Shown piece after piece: positions 43,201-51,805 of a DNA stretch of 64,000 bases. The notes under the pieces are model-generated. The model saw only the letters and a list, made by a program, of their open reading frames with translations, did no database searches and was not told the origin of the DNA. This stretch comes from Nocardia terrae. GTDB lineage: Bacteria; Actinomycetota; Actinomycetes; Mycobacteriales; Mycobacteriaceae. How positions within the stretch are numbered: position 1 is the first letter of the stretch; each line of letters opens with the position of its first letter. The position numbers and the translations under genes were made by a program. Location of the stretch: contig NZ_WRPP01000006.1 of the NCBI RefSeq assembly GCF_009760405.1, forward strand, positions 1 through 64,000. Reading direction: 5' to 3'.

Positions 43201-45629
43201 GCCTCGACGGCGGCCTTGGCCGCCTTGCGAACCCGCTTCTTCGGCGCCTCGGCGGCCTCGACCGCGCCATCGGTGGACTCGGTCTCCGCGACGGCTTTAC
43301 GAGTGCGCTTGCGGGCCGGAGCCTTCGGCGCGTCGGCGACCTCCACCACGGCCGCACCCGCGGCCGCTTCGGTTGCGCTCGCGGCCTTCGTAGCGCGCTT
43401 GCGAGTCGCCTTCTTCGGCGCTTCCTCGGCGCTGACGGCCCCGGTGCTCGCGGCCTCGACACTCGCCGCCTTGGCGGCGCGCTTACGCGGAGCCTTCAGC
43501 ACGGGCTCGGCCGAATCGCCTTCGGCAGCAGCCGATTCCACGGGGGCCGCGACCTCTGCGGCGGCCTTGGTGCGGCGGGTGCGCTTGCGCGGAGTCGCGG
43601 CGACCATGTCGGACGCCGACGCGTCGTTCGCGACGGCCGAACCGTCCACGCTCGACTCGGCCGCGGTGGCCTCGGTCGCGGTGGCCTTGGCGGTCTCGGC
43701 GCTGCGGCGGGTGCGCTTGCGCGGCGCGTCCGCAACGGTCTCGGCGCTCTCCGCGACGGCCTCGGCGCTCGAACCCTCCACGGTCGCTTCGGTTTCGGCG
43801 GCCTTGGTGGTGCGGCGGGTGCGCTTGCGCGGTGCCTCGGCGGTGGCCGCTTCGGTGCCGGTCGGCTCGGCGGTAACCGGCTCGGCGACTGCCTCGACGG
43901 GCGCGGTGGCGCTCGCCACGGGGGTTTCGGCGTGCGAGAACAGCCCGGCCGGTGCGACGGTCCGAGGAGCGGCCTCGGCGGAACCGTTGGTCTCGGCCGA
44001 ACCCCGGCCGCGGCGGTTGCGCGTGCGGTTGCGTCGCGAGCCGTTGCCGCTTTCGGTCGAGGAATCGTCGGAAACTGCCGCGGGGGCGTCGGTTTCCACC
44101 TCGGTCTCGGTGGTGGCGACCCCGGCCTCGACCGGGGTGTTGCCGCCCTTGCCGCGACGGCGGCGGCGACGGCGGCGGCCGGACTTCTCCGGGTCGCCGG
44201 GGGTCGAATCGCCTTCGGAGGCAACCGTTTCGGTAGTGGTTTCCACCGTAGTGGCCTCGCCGCCCTCCGCCTTGCCGCCGCGGGTGCGGCGGCGGTTGCG
44301 GGTGCGCGGGGTGCGGGCCTCGCGTTCGACGACGACCGCGTCGTCGTCGCGTTCGGCCTTCGGCTTGCGGATAACGCCGGTGACGCCCTCGGGGATGCCG
44401 AGTTCCTCGTACAGGTGCGGGGACCGCGAGTAGGTCTCGACCGGTTCGGGGATGCCGAGTTCGAGGGCCTTGTCGATCATGGCCCAGCGGTTCAGCTCGT
44501 CCCAGTCGACCAGGGTGACCGCGACACCGGTCTTGCCCGCGCGCCCGGTGCGCCCGATGCGGTGGACGTAGGTCTTCTCGTCCTCGGGGCACTGGTAGTT
44601 GACGACGTGGGTGACGTCGTCGATATCGATGCCGCGGGCGGCCACGTCGGTGGCGACCAGCACGTCGATCTTGCCCTCGCGGAACTTCTTGAGCGCCTTC
44701 TCACGGGCGATCTGCCCGAGGTCGCCGTGCACCGCGCCGACGGCGAAGCCGCGCTCGGCCAGATCGTCGGCGACCTTCTGCGCGGTCCGCTTGGTGCGCG
44801 CGAAAATCATTGTCGCGCCGCGGGTCTCGGCCTGCAGGATGCGGGCCACCAGCTCGCTCTTGTCCAGCGCGTGCGCGCGATAGACGAACTGCGCGATGCG
44901 ATCGTGCACCGCGGACTCGTGGTGCTCCTCGGCGCGGATGTGCGTCGGCCGGCTCAGGAAGGTGCGGGCCAGGGTGATGATCGGGCCCGGCATGGTGGCC
45001 GAGAACAGCATGGTCTGGCGCTGCTCGGGAACCATGGTGAGGATGCGCTCGATATCGGGCAGGAAGCCCAGGTCGAGCATTTCGTCGGCCTCGTCGAGCA
45101 CCAGCACCTGAACCTTGCCCAGGATCAGGTGGTTCTGCTGCGCCAGGTCCAGCAGCCGGCCGGGCGTGCCGACGACCACGTCGACCCCGGCGCGCAGGGC
45201 CGCGATCTGGGTGTCGTAGGGGCGGCCGCCGTAGATGGCGTGGACTCGGACCTTGGTGCCGGTCTCGTCCTTCAGGTACTTGCTGGCGTTCTCGAGGTCC
45301 TGGGTGACCTGCATGCACAGTTCGCGCGTCGGCACGATGATCAGCGCGCGCGGGGTGCCGTCGAGGGTCATGGTGCCGGAGTCGCCGGTGGCGATGCGGT
45401 GCAGCAGCGGCACGCCGAAGCCGAAGGTCTTACCCATACCGGTGCGGGCCTGGCCGATGAGATCCTCACCGGCCAGCGCGAGCGGCAGGGTGAGTTCCTG
45501 AATGGCGAAAGTGCGTTCGATGCCGATCTCGGACAGGGCCCGGACGATTTCCGGCCGCACGCCCAATTCGGCGAAAGAAGGGGCGAGGTGGGTGTCGTCG
45601 AGTTCCGCGGTCAGCAGCGTGTCCGCCAC
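43074..45629 (-). CDS. rhlE: DEAD-box RNA helicase RhlE with long repetitive tail
   Basis: 851 aa, GTG start at 45629 with AGGAA upstream. Residues 1-430 are the helicase core: ARTGMGKT (motif I), PTRELCMQ, DEAD near residue 180, SAT, and HRIGRTGRAG (motif VI). From about 455 the protein is disordered and repetitive. A stretch SGRRRRRRRRGKGG is followed, from residue 599 to 838, by eight spaced basic blocks of the form (A/T)P(R/K)KR(T/A)RR separated by Ala/Glu-rich linkers. These should bind RNA. Helicases of this type unwind rRNA and mRNA, mostly in the cold. The 3' end has been duplicated downstream. Confidence 0.93.
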   Translation of the reverse strand: MADTLLTAELDDTHLAPSFAELGVRPEIVRALSEIGIERTFAIQELTLPLALAGEDLIGQARTGMGKTFGFGVPLLHRIATGDSGTMTLDGTPRALIIVPTRELCMQVTQDLENASKYLKDETGTKVRVHAIYGGRPYDTQIAALRAGVDVVVGTPGRLLDLAQQNHLILGKVQVLVLDEADEMLDLGFLPDIERILTMVPEQRQTMLFSATMPGPIITLARTFLSRPTHIRAEEHHESAVHDRIAQFVYRAHALDKSELVARILQAETRGATMIFARTKRTAQKVADDLAERGFAVGAVHGDLGQIAREKALKKFREGKIDVLVATDVAARGIDIDDVTHVVNYQCPEDEKTYVHRIGRTGRAGKTGVAVTLVDWDELNRWAMIDKALELGIPEPVETYSRSPHLYEELGIPEGVTGVIRKPKAERDDDAVVVEREARTPRTRNRRRTRGGKAEGGEATTVETTTETVASEGDSTPGDPEKSGRRRRRRRRGKGGNTPVEAGVATTETEVETDAPAAVSDDSSTESGNGSRRNRTRNRRGRGSAETNGSAEAAPRTVAPAGLFSHAETPVASATAPVEAVAEPVTAEPTGTEAATAEAPRKRTRRTTKAAETEATVEGSSAEAVAESAETVADAPRKRTRRSAETAKATATEATAAESSVDGSAVANDASASDMVAATPRKRTRRTKAAAEVAAPVESAAAEGDSAEPVLKAPRKRAAKAASVEAASTGAVSAEEAPKKATRKRATKAASATEAAAGAAVVEVADAPKAPARKRTRKAVAETESTDGAVEAAEAPKKRVRKAAKAAVEAVESGAGANGSETAEAAPVKRTRRKKVETTVVATDDAVAASA

Positions 45630-46116
45630 ACCCGGTTCCTGCTCTACGGTGATCTTGCTCAGGTTCTTGCCTTTCCTCGTTTATCGCGTCTCGCGCGCAC
45701 GAGGCGTGGGGCGGACCCGGACGGTCCGCGACGACCACTTGATCCGTTCTTCTCTCGCCGCTGCGGGATGCCTCTCCGGTGGATGGGCGTCGACCTGGCG
45801 CGGCGGTGCAGTGCTGCGGATCGGAGTGCGCGCACATTTTCCGTGGACTACGGGCATGAGAATTTCCGCCGTCCGCGGAGATTGTAGCGTGATACGGCCT
45901 TCGCCCTGATTTCCGGCACCGCTAATGTGCAGCGTTATTACGCTGGTAGGCGCGCTTATCGGTACGCCGGCGACCGCGATGCGCGGTTTCGCATTGCCGT
46001 TAATGATTGCGGCGCACCATAATTCGGGTGGGGGCAACCACGCGGACCGCTCGGCGGACAGTTGAGTTGCTCACATGTGTGTTACACCGTGTACCACTAT
46101 CTGCGAAGGTTGTGCC
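45630..46116. other. Divergent promoter region rhlE / alpha-beta hydrolase
   Basis: 487 bp without a supported gene. On the reverse strand TACAAT (46-bp-scale position 45881-45886) could be the rhlE -10 element, which would leave a 5' leader of about 245 bases, as is common for cold-regulated helicases. The region around 45900-46030 is AT-richer than its surroundings. Confidence 0.4.
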
Positions 46117-47151
46117 GTGAGCTTGGCAGACACCGTGACTACCGCGGCCCAGAACCTGTGGGCCCTGACCTTCGGCGAAGGCATCGCAGCCCCCGAACCG
46201 ACCCCGTCGACGGTGCTGTCCGACGCGCCGCACCGGGAACTGCGCCGCTACGACGGCGCGGGCCCCGATGATCCGGCCGTGCTGCTGGTGCCGCCGCTGG
46301 CCGCGCCCGCCTTCTGCTTCGACCTGAGCCGTGAGCAGAGCCTGGCCCGGTTCCTGCTGGAGTCCGGCCGCGCCCCCTACCTGGTCGACTATGGCGACAT
46401 CACCTTCGACGACCGCCGCATGGGCTTCGAGACCTGGATCGACGACATCCTGCCCGAGGCCATCCGTCAGGTGTCGGCCGATCGCGGCGGCCGCCCGGTC
46501 GATCTGGTGGGCTGGTCCATCGGCGGCACGCTGGCCCTGCTGACCGCCGCGGCCGATCAGACGCTGCCGATCCGCTCGGTCACCGCCGTCGGCGCGCCGC
46601 TGAGCTACGACCACATGTTCGGCGCGCGGGAGCTGCGCACCCTGGCCCGGATCGACGGCGGCCGCACCGCGACCGCCGCCATTCGAGCGGTAGGCGGCGT
46701 CTCGGCGCAGCTGACCCGGATCGCCTATCGCGCCACCGCCTGGGATCGGGAACTCAAGCGGCCCTACTTCATTGCCAGCAATCTCACGGACACCGCGACG
46801 CTGGCCCGGATGGAGACCATCGACCGGTTCCAGAACGCCATGCCCGGTTACCCTGGGCGCTTCTACAACCAGCTGTGGGGCCGGTTCATCCTCAACAACG
46901 ACATCGGCAAGGGCGTTGTGCGCCTGGCCGATCGGGAGATCGTGCTGGCCGATCTCACCCAGCCGGTGCTGCTGGTCGGCGGGCCCACCGACGCGATCAC
47001 CGCGGCGGCGGCCGTGGAGCACGGGACGAAGACGCTGACCGGGGCCGCGGAGGTGCGGTACGAGACCGCACCCGGTTCTCACCTGGGCATCCTCATCGCC
47101 CGCGACACCACGTGGACGTACTTGGACAAGTTCCTGCGCGACCTGGCCTGA
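46117..47151 (+). CDS. Alpha/beta hydrolase, PHA-synthase-like
   Basis: 344 aa from GTG 46117 (GAAGG upstream); an ATG at 46075 would add a Cys-rich, unlikely leader. The nucleophile elbow GWSIGG (Ser134) follows VDLVGW; a D near 293 (GGPTDAIT) and His near 326 (APGSHLGIL) complete the triad. Spacing and the FLLESGRAPYLVDYGDI segment resemble the PhaC/polyester-synthase-like family, but the nucleophile is Ser, as in hydrolases. Substrate unknown. The stop abuts the stop of the convergent SGNH gene. Confidence 0.8.
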   Translation: MSLADTVTTAAQNLWALTFGEGIAAPEPTPSTVLSDAPHRELRRYDGAGPDDPAVLLVPPLAAPAFCFDLSREQSLARFLLESGRAPYLVDYGDITFDDRRMGFETWIDDILPEAIRQVSADRGGRPVDLVGWSIGGTLALLTAAADQTLPIRSVTAVGAPLSYDHMFGARELRTLARIDGGRTATAAIRAVGGVSAQLTRIAYRATAWDRELKRPYFIASNLTDTATLARMETIDRFQNAMPGYPGRFYNQLWGRFILNNDIGKGVVRLADREIVLADLTQPVLLVGGPTDAITAAAAVEHGTKTLTGAAEVRYETAPGSHLGILIARDTTWTYLDKFLRDLA

Positions 47152-48300
47152 TCACGCGTTCGGGAAGGGGCGCTTGGCCGGCCAGGTCTGCTGGTTCAAG
47201 CGTCCCAGCGTGTACTTGGTCAGCAGCACATCGGCGATCTGCCGGGCGATGAGCTCGTAGACCGCCTCGGTCGGATGCGCGAGATCGCTGGTCGTGAGGG
47301 CGCGGCGCAGCTTCGGCGGGAGCGTGTCCTGCGCGCCGAGATACTTGACCGGCCCGTTGAGCTGGGCCAGCGGAGTCAGGTCGAAGTACTCCGGATGATC
47401 GGACACCCGCTGCATGAAGGCCGACATCTGGACCAGCGTGATGTTGGCCGGATCGGCGCCGAGCTTCGCCGGAGCGTTCGCATCCTGTTCGGGTGCGGGC
47501 CAATACCTCGCCAGGTAGAGCAGCAGGTCGTTGTAGCGGCGCACCTTCTGTGCGACCTCGGTGACAGCGGCGCCGCCCTTGTCGGCGATCTTGTCCTGGA
47601 AGCGCACGGCGACACCCGGATCCGGGAGATCGACGAGGATGAAGTGTTCGTGGTTGCGGGTCGCGGGGAAGGCGTCGGCGATGCGGTTGAGTTGTTCGTT
47701 GACCTCCTCGGCCATGGGTGTGATGCCGGTGCCGGGCTTGTCCTTCTTGCTCGACGGCACCTGGTAGACGCCGCCCGCGGACACCGCGCGCGGTTCCATG
47801 AGCAGCCCTTCGGGGCGTTCGGCGGTGACGATGTCGTTCAGTCCGATCCAGACGATGTGCAGCGTGTCGCCGGTGTACCAGTCGCGCAAGGCTTTCCGGG
47901 CCTCGATGTAGCTGGTGACCTGGTCCTTGATGTAGCCCAGCGCACCGGCCTTGGGTTTCCAGTCGGAGGTGGCGATGGCCCCGCCCTCGGCGTAGTCGGC
48001 GAACAGGAGCGGGCGCAGCGGGGTCGCGTCGGTGCCGAGGAGCAGGGACCGCTCGGTCAGGCTGCGGTAGGGCGCGGTGGCGGCCTCGGTCTCGGCTCGG
48101 CTCGCGCGGACGAGGGGCTCGGAACCGGCCCATTCGACCAGAAAATCGACCCAGTTCTTGCCGTCGCTGTAGCGGCCGATCTCGTTGGTGCGCATCATTC
48201 CGGCGGCACGGGCGAACATTCCGGCCGGTGTTTCGCGTTTGATGCCGATATCGGAGAGGCTGTCGCCGAGGATGACCAGGTTCTGAATGGGGACGGGCAT
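47152..48300 (-). CDS. SGNH/GDSL-family hydrolase
   Basis: 382 aa. Block I ILGDSLSDIG (Ser14) is at the very N-terminus, block III-like WIGLNDIV near residue 160, and block V SDLAHPTEAVYELIA (Asp and His) near 350. These esterases act on lipids or acylated sugars. No signal peptide, so it is either cytoplasmic or secreted by another route. The stop codon is directly next to that of the forward gene (TGATCA) with no terminator between. Confidence 0.85.
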   Translation of the reverse strand: MPVPIQNLVILGDSLSDIGIKRETPAGMFARAAGMMRTNEIGRYSDGKNWVDFLVEWAGSEPLVRASRAETEAATAPYRSLTERSLLLGTDATPLRPLLFADYAEGGAIATSDWKPKAGALGYIKDQVTSYIEARKALRDWYTGDTLHIVWIGLNDIVTAERPEGLLMEPRAVSAGGVYQVPSSKKDKPGTGITPMAEEVNEQLNRIADAFPATRNHEHFILVDLPDPGVAVRFQDKIADKGGAAVTEVAQKVRRYNDLLLYLARYWPAPEQDANAPAKLGADPANITLVQMSAFMQRVSDHPEYFDLTPLAQLNGPVKYLGAQDTLPPKLRRALTTSDLAHPTEAVYELIARQIADVLLTKYTLGRLNQQTWPAKRPFPNA

Positions 48301-48465
48301 GGTTGACTCCGCGCGGGATAGTGCCTACCGGAAAGCCCCGAGTCGACCGGTAGGTTTGTGAATATCTAAGTGGCACAAGGCCATTCGAGCTTTTCGAGCG
48401 TACGACTCATGACATGTCGCCGATGGGTGAATGCGCGTCATTTTCTGCGGCTAGGGTGGGGACCC

Positions 48466-49167
48466 ATGGGAGCAAACTCGTCCACCGCGCTCGGCGCTGC
48501 CTCGGAGTCTTCCGACGGTCACATCTCCGCCCAACATCCCGGAGTCACCGATCTGTTCGCGGTTCTCGCCTACGGTGAGATTTCCGCCTTCTACCGTCTC
48601 GCCGAAGAGGCCAAGCTCTCGCCCACGCTGCGCGGCCGGGTGGCCGTGGCCAAGATGGCCGGCAACGAGATGGAACATTTCAGGACCCTCGAGCAGGCGC
48701 TGGCCGATCGCGGCGTGGATGTCTTCGACGGCATGGCCCCGTTCGTGCGCGCGCTGGACGCCTATCACGCCTCCACCGACCCCTCCACGTGGCTGGAGTC
48801 GATGGTGAAGTTCTACGTCGGCGACGGCATCGCCGCCGACTTCTACACCGAGATCGCCGGCGCCCTGGCTCCCGAGGTCGCCGACGTGGTGCGCGATGTG
48901 CTGGCCGAGACCAGCCACTCCGAGTTCGTGATCGAGGAGGTGCGGACCGCGGTCGCGCAGAACCGCTCCGAGCGCGACCGGCTGGCGCTGTGGGGACGCC
49001 GCCTGCTGGGCGAGGCCATCACCCAGGCGCAGTACGTGATGGCCCAGCGCGACGAGCTCACCGAGCTGGTGCTCGGCGCGACCGGCGACCTGAACGGCAT
49101 CGCCACCCTGTTCGAGCACATGCAGAACTCCCATGCGGAGCGCATGCGCGTGCTGGGCTTGGCCTGA
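48466..49167 (+). CDS. Ferritin-like fold protein (MiaE_2 type, Rv3210c-like)
   Basis: 233 aa, start ATG 48466 (GGTGGGGAC upstream). A helical bundle with ExxH-type metal ligand pairs: GEISAFYRL, AGNEMEHFRTLE and ETSHSEFVIEEV. The family is related to the tRNA hydroxylase MiaE, but this subgroup's activity is not known. It is conserved beside rhlE and TB9.4 in mycobacteria and begins a forward pair with the TB9.4-like gene. Confidence 0.85.
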   Translation: MGANSSTALGAASESSDGHISAQHPGVTDLFAVLAYGEISAFYRLAEEAKLSPTLRGRVAVAKMAGNEMEHFRTLEQALADRGVDVFDGMAPFVRALDAYHASTDPSTWLESMVKFYVGDGIAADFYTEIAGALAPEVADVVRDVLAETSHSEFVIEEVRTAVAQNRSERDRLALWGRRLLGEAITQAQYVMAQRDELTELVLGATGDLNGIATLFEHMQNSHAERMRVLGLA

Positions 49168-49279
49168 GGCCCTCGCTCCCGCGCTGTTCGCTGACAGCGC
49201 AGGCGGTCGCGGTCGGACGCTGTCCCGGCTGCACTAGCCTGATCAAGACAGCACAGGACTCTAGGTTCGGAGGTTGGCC

Positions 49280-49507
49280 GTGGAGGTCAAGATCGGCATT
49301 TCGGATAGCCCGCGTGAGCTCGTGATCAACAGCTCGCAGACCCCTGCCGAGGTCGAGGCGGCCGTGACCGGTGCGCTGCAGGGTGAGGGCGGCGTCGTGT
49401 CGCTGACCGACGAGAAGGGACGCAAGTTCCTCATCCAGGCGAGCAAGGTCGCCTACGTCGAGATCGGCACCCCCTCCTCGGGCCGCGTCGGCTTCGCCGC
49501 CGTCTAG
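49280..49507 (+). CDS. DUF3107 protein (TB9.4-like)
   Basis: 75 aa. The GTG at 49280 is preferred over TTG at 49274 because GGAGG lies 6 bases before it and the protein then starts MEVKIGISDSPREL, as in the family. The whole is a small alpha/beta domain (VVSLTDEKGRKFLIQASKVAYVEIG). It is an unknown-function protein always next to fasR. The 3' end shows a 20-bp duplication that includes the stop (49487-49526), and the long tail of the mycobacterial protein is missing. Confidence 0.88.
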   Translation: MEVKIGISDSPRELVINSSQTPAEVEAAVTGALQGEGGVVSLTDEKGRKFLIQASKVAYVEIGTPSSGRVGFAAV

Positions 49508-49557
49508 TCGGCTTCGCCGCCGGCTGATCTTTCGAACACGGCAACGTTTGAACGAAA

Positions 49558-49594
49558 GAAATTGCCCCGCCGAGTAACTCGGCGGGGCAATTTC
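49558..49594. terminator. Bidirectional terminator
   Basis: Perfect 17-bp arms GAAATTGCCCCGCCGAG and CTCGGCGGGGCAATTTC with loop TAA, between the TB9.4-like gene and fasR. AT-rich on both outer sides. Confidence 0.92.
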
Positions 49595-49622
49595 TATTTG
49601 ATTGAGCGAGAGAGCTTTTCTC

Positions 49623-50282
49623 TCAATCGATCGGGTGCAGCGGCACGTGCTTGAGCCCGCCCCAGCACAACGCGACGGTCGTATCGACGGCGTCGTCCTT
49701 CGGAATCGGGCGATCGGCCTCGAGCCAATAGCGCGCGCTGAGCTGGCTCGCGCCCACCAGGCCGACGGCGAGCACGCGGGCGCGGTACGGATCCAGGCCC
49801 GAGTCGTGCGCCACCAGGTCGAAGACCGCGTCCACGCACGCCTCGGTGGCCTGCTCGACGCGGCGCTGCACCTGCGGCTCGTTGGTCAGATCGGATTCGA
49901 AAACCAGTCGGAACCCCTGGGTTTCGTGGTCCACGAAGTCGAAGTACGCCTGCACGGCGGCGCGCACTCGCTGCTTGTTGTCGGTGGTGGAGCGCAGTGC
50001 CTGGCGCACGCTCGACACCAGCGCGTCGACGTAGTTCTGCAGCACCGCCAGGTAGAGCTCGAGCTTGCTCGAGAAGTGCTGGTAGAGCACCGGTTTGCTG
50101 ACTCCCGCGCACTGCGAGATCTCATCCATTCCGGAGGCGTGATAGCCGCGCTGCACGAAGACTTCGCTCGCGGCGGCGAGTAGCTGCGCACGGCGCGCCT
50201 CGCGAGGCAGGCGGGTGCCGCGCTTGCTCGTCGCCTCGGATGACATGCGGTGCGAAGTCATCCGGTCCACGAGGTCAGTCAT
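49623..50282 (-). CDS. fasR: TetR-family activator FasR
   Basis: 219 aa. Helix-turn-helix at residues about 35-75 (AASEVFVQRGYHASGMDEISQCAGVSKPVLYQHF in two parts). The rest is the ligand domain with AVQAYFDFVDHETQGFRLVFESD and ALCWGGLKHVPL. The match to M. tuberculosis FasR (Rv3208), which activates the fas-acpS operon and is inhibited by long-chain acyl-CoA, is close along the length. Its target genes are not in the window. The start could also be at a Met further in (residue 8 or 13). Confidence 0.92.
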   Translation of the reverse strand: MTDLVDRMTSHRMSSEATSKRGTRLPREARRAQLLAAASEVFVQRGYHASGMDEISQCAGVSKPVLYQHFSSKLELYLAVLQNYVDALVSSVRQALRSTTDNKQRVRAAVQAYFDFVDHETQGFRLVFESDLTNEPQVQRRVEQATEACVDAVFDLVAHDSGLDPYRARVLAVGLVGASQLSARYWLEADRPIPKDDAVDTTVALCWGGLKHVPLHPID

Positions 50283-50536
50283 TTCCGATCTCCCAGTTGA
50301 TTCCCGGCGGGAAGGATGTCACCGGGCGGTATCCACCGAACGATACTCGCTCGGAGGGCCGGTGCCGATCCAGGTTCCGAATATTGTGGCGTCGATTATG
50401 CGAGGCCGATCACAACTGTGTAGCACATGTTCCGATATGTGAGATCTGCCGCATTCGGGTGAGAAATCTCGCAGCAATGTGAGCGGGCGCTACGGCGCTC
50501 GAGTGCGCGCGGCCACATTGTGAGAGTCTGTCAGGC

Positions 50537-51613
50537 GTGACGGACGACGGGGGCAAGCGACTCGGAAGACCCACCGGGCCGATCTACGATCCGCTCGGTT
50601 TGTACTCCGAGGGCGACGCATCGCGGACCGGTCCGTCGGTATCTACCCAGCAAGCGGTCGATCCGCATCAACCGCTGCGGGCCCGCTGGGATCCCACCGC
50701 CCCGCCCGCCGACGGCCCCAACCGACAGCGCCCGGACCGCGAGGCCAAGAAACAGAGTCCGCTCGGCCGCTTCGTGCACACCTACGGCTGGCGCGCCTAC
50801 GCCCTGCCCGTGCTGCTGGTGATCACCGTCCTGGTGGCCGTGGACGCCGTGCGCCACACCGGCGGCAGCAGTTCGGGGCTGCCCGGTTTCGGCCCCCTCA
50901 GCGACCACAACAGCAAGCCCAGCAAGATCATCGGCGGTGCGCCCGGCGGGGACGGGAAGTACGCCGTGGACCTGCCCTCGGGCGCGGTTCCCGCGGGCGG
51001 CTCCTACACCGACACCGGCAAGGGCACCTGGCATGTGGTGCCGGGTGCAACCGGGCAGGTGGGCACCGGCTCCGAGCACGTCTTCAGCTACACCGTCGAG
51101 ATCGAGGACGGCGTGGACACCGCCACCCTCGGCGGCGACGACGCCATCGGCAAGATGATCGACGCGACGCTCGCCAATCCCAAGTCCTGGACCCATGATC
51201 CGCGCTTCGCCTTCCATCGCGTCGACACCGGCAATCCGGACTTCCGCATCTCGCTCACCTCGCGCGACACCACCCGCAAGTCCTGCGGTTTCGAGATCCC
51301 GATCGACTCCTCCTGCTACAACCCCGATCTCGACCGCGTGCTGCTCTCGGAGGTGCGCTGGGTGCGTGGCGCGCTCTCGGACGAAGGGGATATCGGGTCC
51401 TACCGGCAGTACCAGATCAATCACGAAGTGGGACATGCCATCGGCTATCACGAGCATCAGCCGTGCGAGACCGACGGCGGGCTGGCCCCGGTGATGATGC
51501 AGCAGACCTTCGGGATCAAGAACAACGACATCGCGAAGCTGGACCCGGAGGGCGTGGTGCCCATGGACGGCAAGACCTGCAAGTTCAACCCCTGGCCGTA
51601 CCCGCGCGGCTGA
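50537..51613 (+). CDS. DUF3152 protein, membrane-anchored putative zinc protease (Rv3207c-like)
   Basis: 358 aa, GTG start. A polar N-terminus, one membrane helix at about 88-107 (AYALPVLLVITVLVAVDAV), then an outside domain. This contains NHEVGHAIGYHEH, an HExxH zinc motif followed by a Gly and further His residues, and a Met-containing turn (APVMMQQT) downstream, like metzincin proteases. Several cysteines may form disulfides. Conserved at this position with no proven activity. Divergent from fasR with 254 bp between. Confidence 0.85.
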   Translation: MTDDGGKRLGRPTGPIYDPLGLYSEGDASRTGPSVSTQQAVDPHQPLRARWDPTAPPADGPNRQRPDREAKKQSPLGRFVHTYGWRAYALPVLLVITVLVAVDAVRHTGGSSSGLPGFGPLSDHNSKPSKIIGGAPGGDGKYAVDLPSGAVPAGGSYTDTGKGTWHVVPGATGQVGTGSEHVFSYTVEIEDGVDTATLGGDDAIGKMIDATLANPKSWTHDPRFAFHRVDTGNPDFRISLTSRDTTRKSCGFEIPIDSSCYNPDLDRVLLSEVRWVRGALSDEGDIGSYRQYQINHEVGHAIGYHEHQPCETDGGLAPVMMQQTFGIKNNDIAKLDPEGVVPMDGKTCKFNPWPYPRG

Positions 51614-51678
51614 CCGTCCGACCACGCGCATTTCCCGCCATCCCGGTCACCCCGGCCGCCCCCGACATCCCCGGCATA

Positions 51679-51760
51679 CCTTCGTCATTCCGGCGCGCTT
51701 TTGGCCGGAATCCACCCTGTCGCAGTGGATTCCGGCCAAACCCATGCCGGATGACGAAGG
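51679..51760. repeat. REP-like nested palindrome
   Basis: Outer arms CCTTCGTCAT and ATGACGAAGG, inner arms TTGGCCGGAATCCAC and GTGGATTCCGGCCAA around CCTGTCGCA. The layout resembles repetitive extragenic palindromes found in many copies in some genomes. It sits between the DUF3152 gene and the convergent MFS gene and could also serve as their terminator. Confidence 0.65.
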
Positions 51761-51805
51761 TCGACCCGCGGACGAGGGTTACTTCGTGCGGGCTACCTCG
51801 TGTGG

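Noticed and set aside
41089..44433. 1114-codon forward frame across the phosphatase, propeller and rhlE genes
   Set aside because: Antisense to three genes with recognised domains; low complexity follows from the repetitive rhlE tail.
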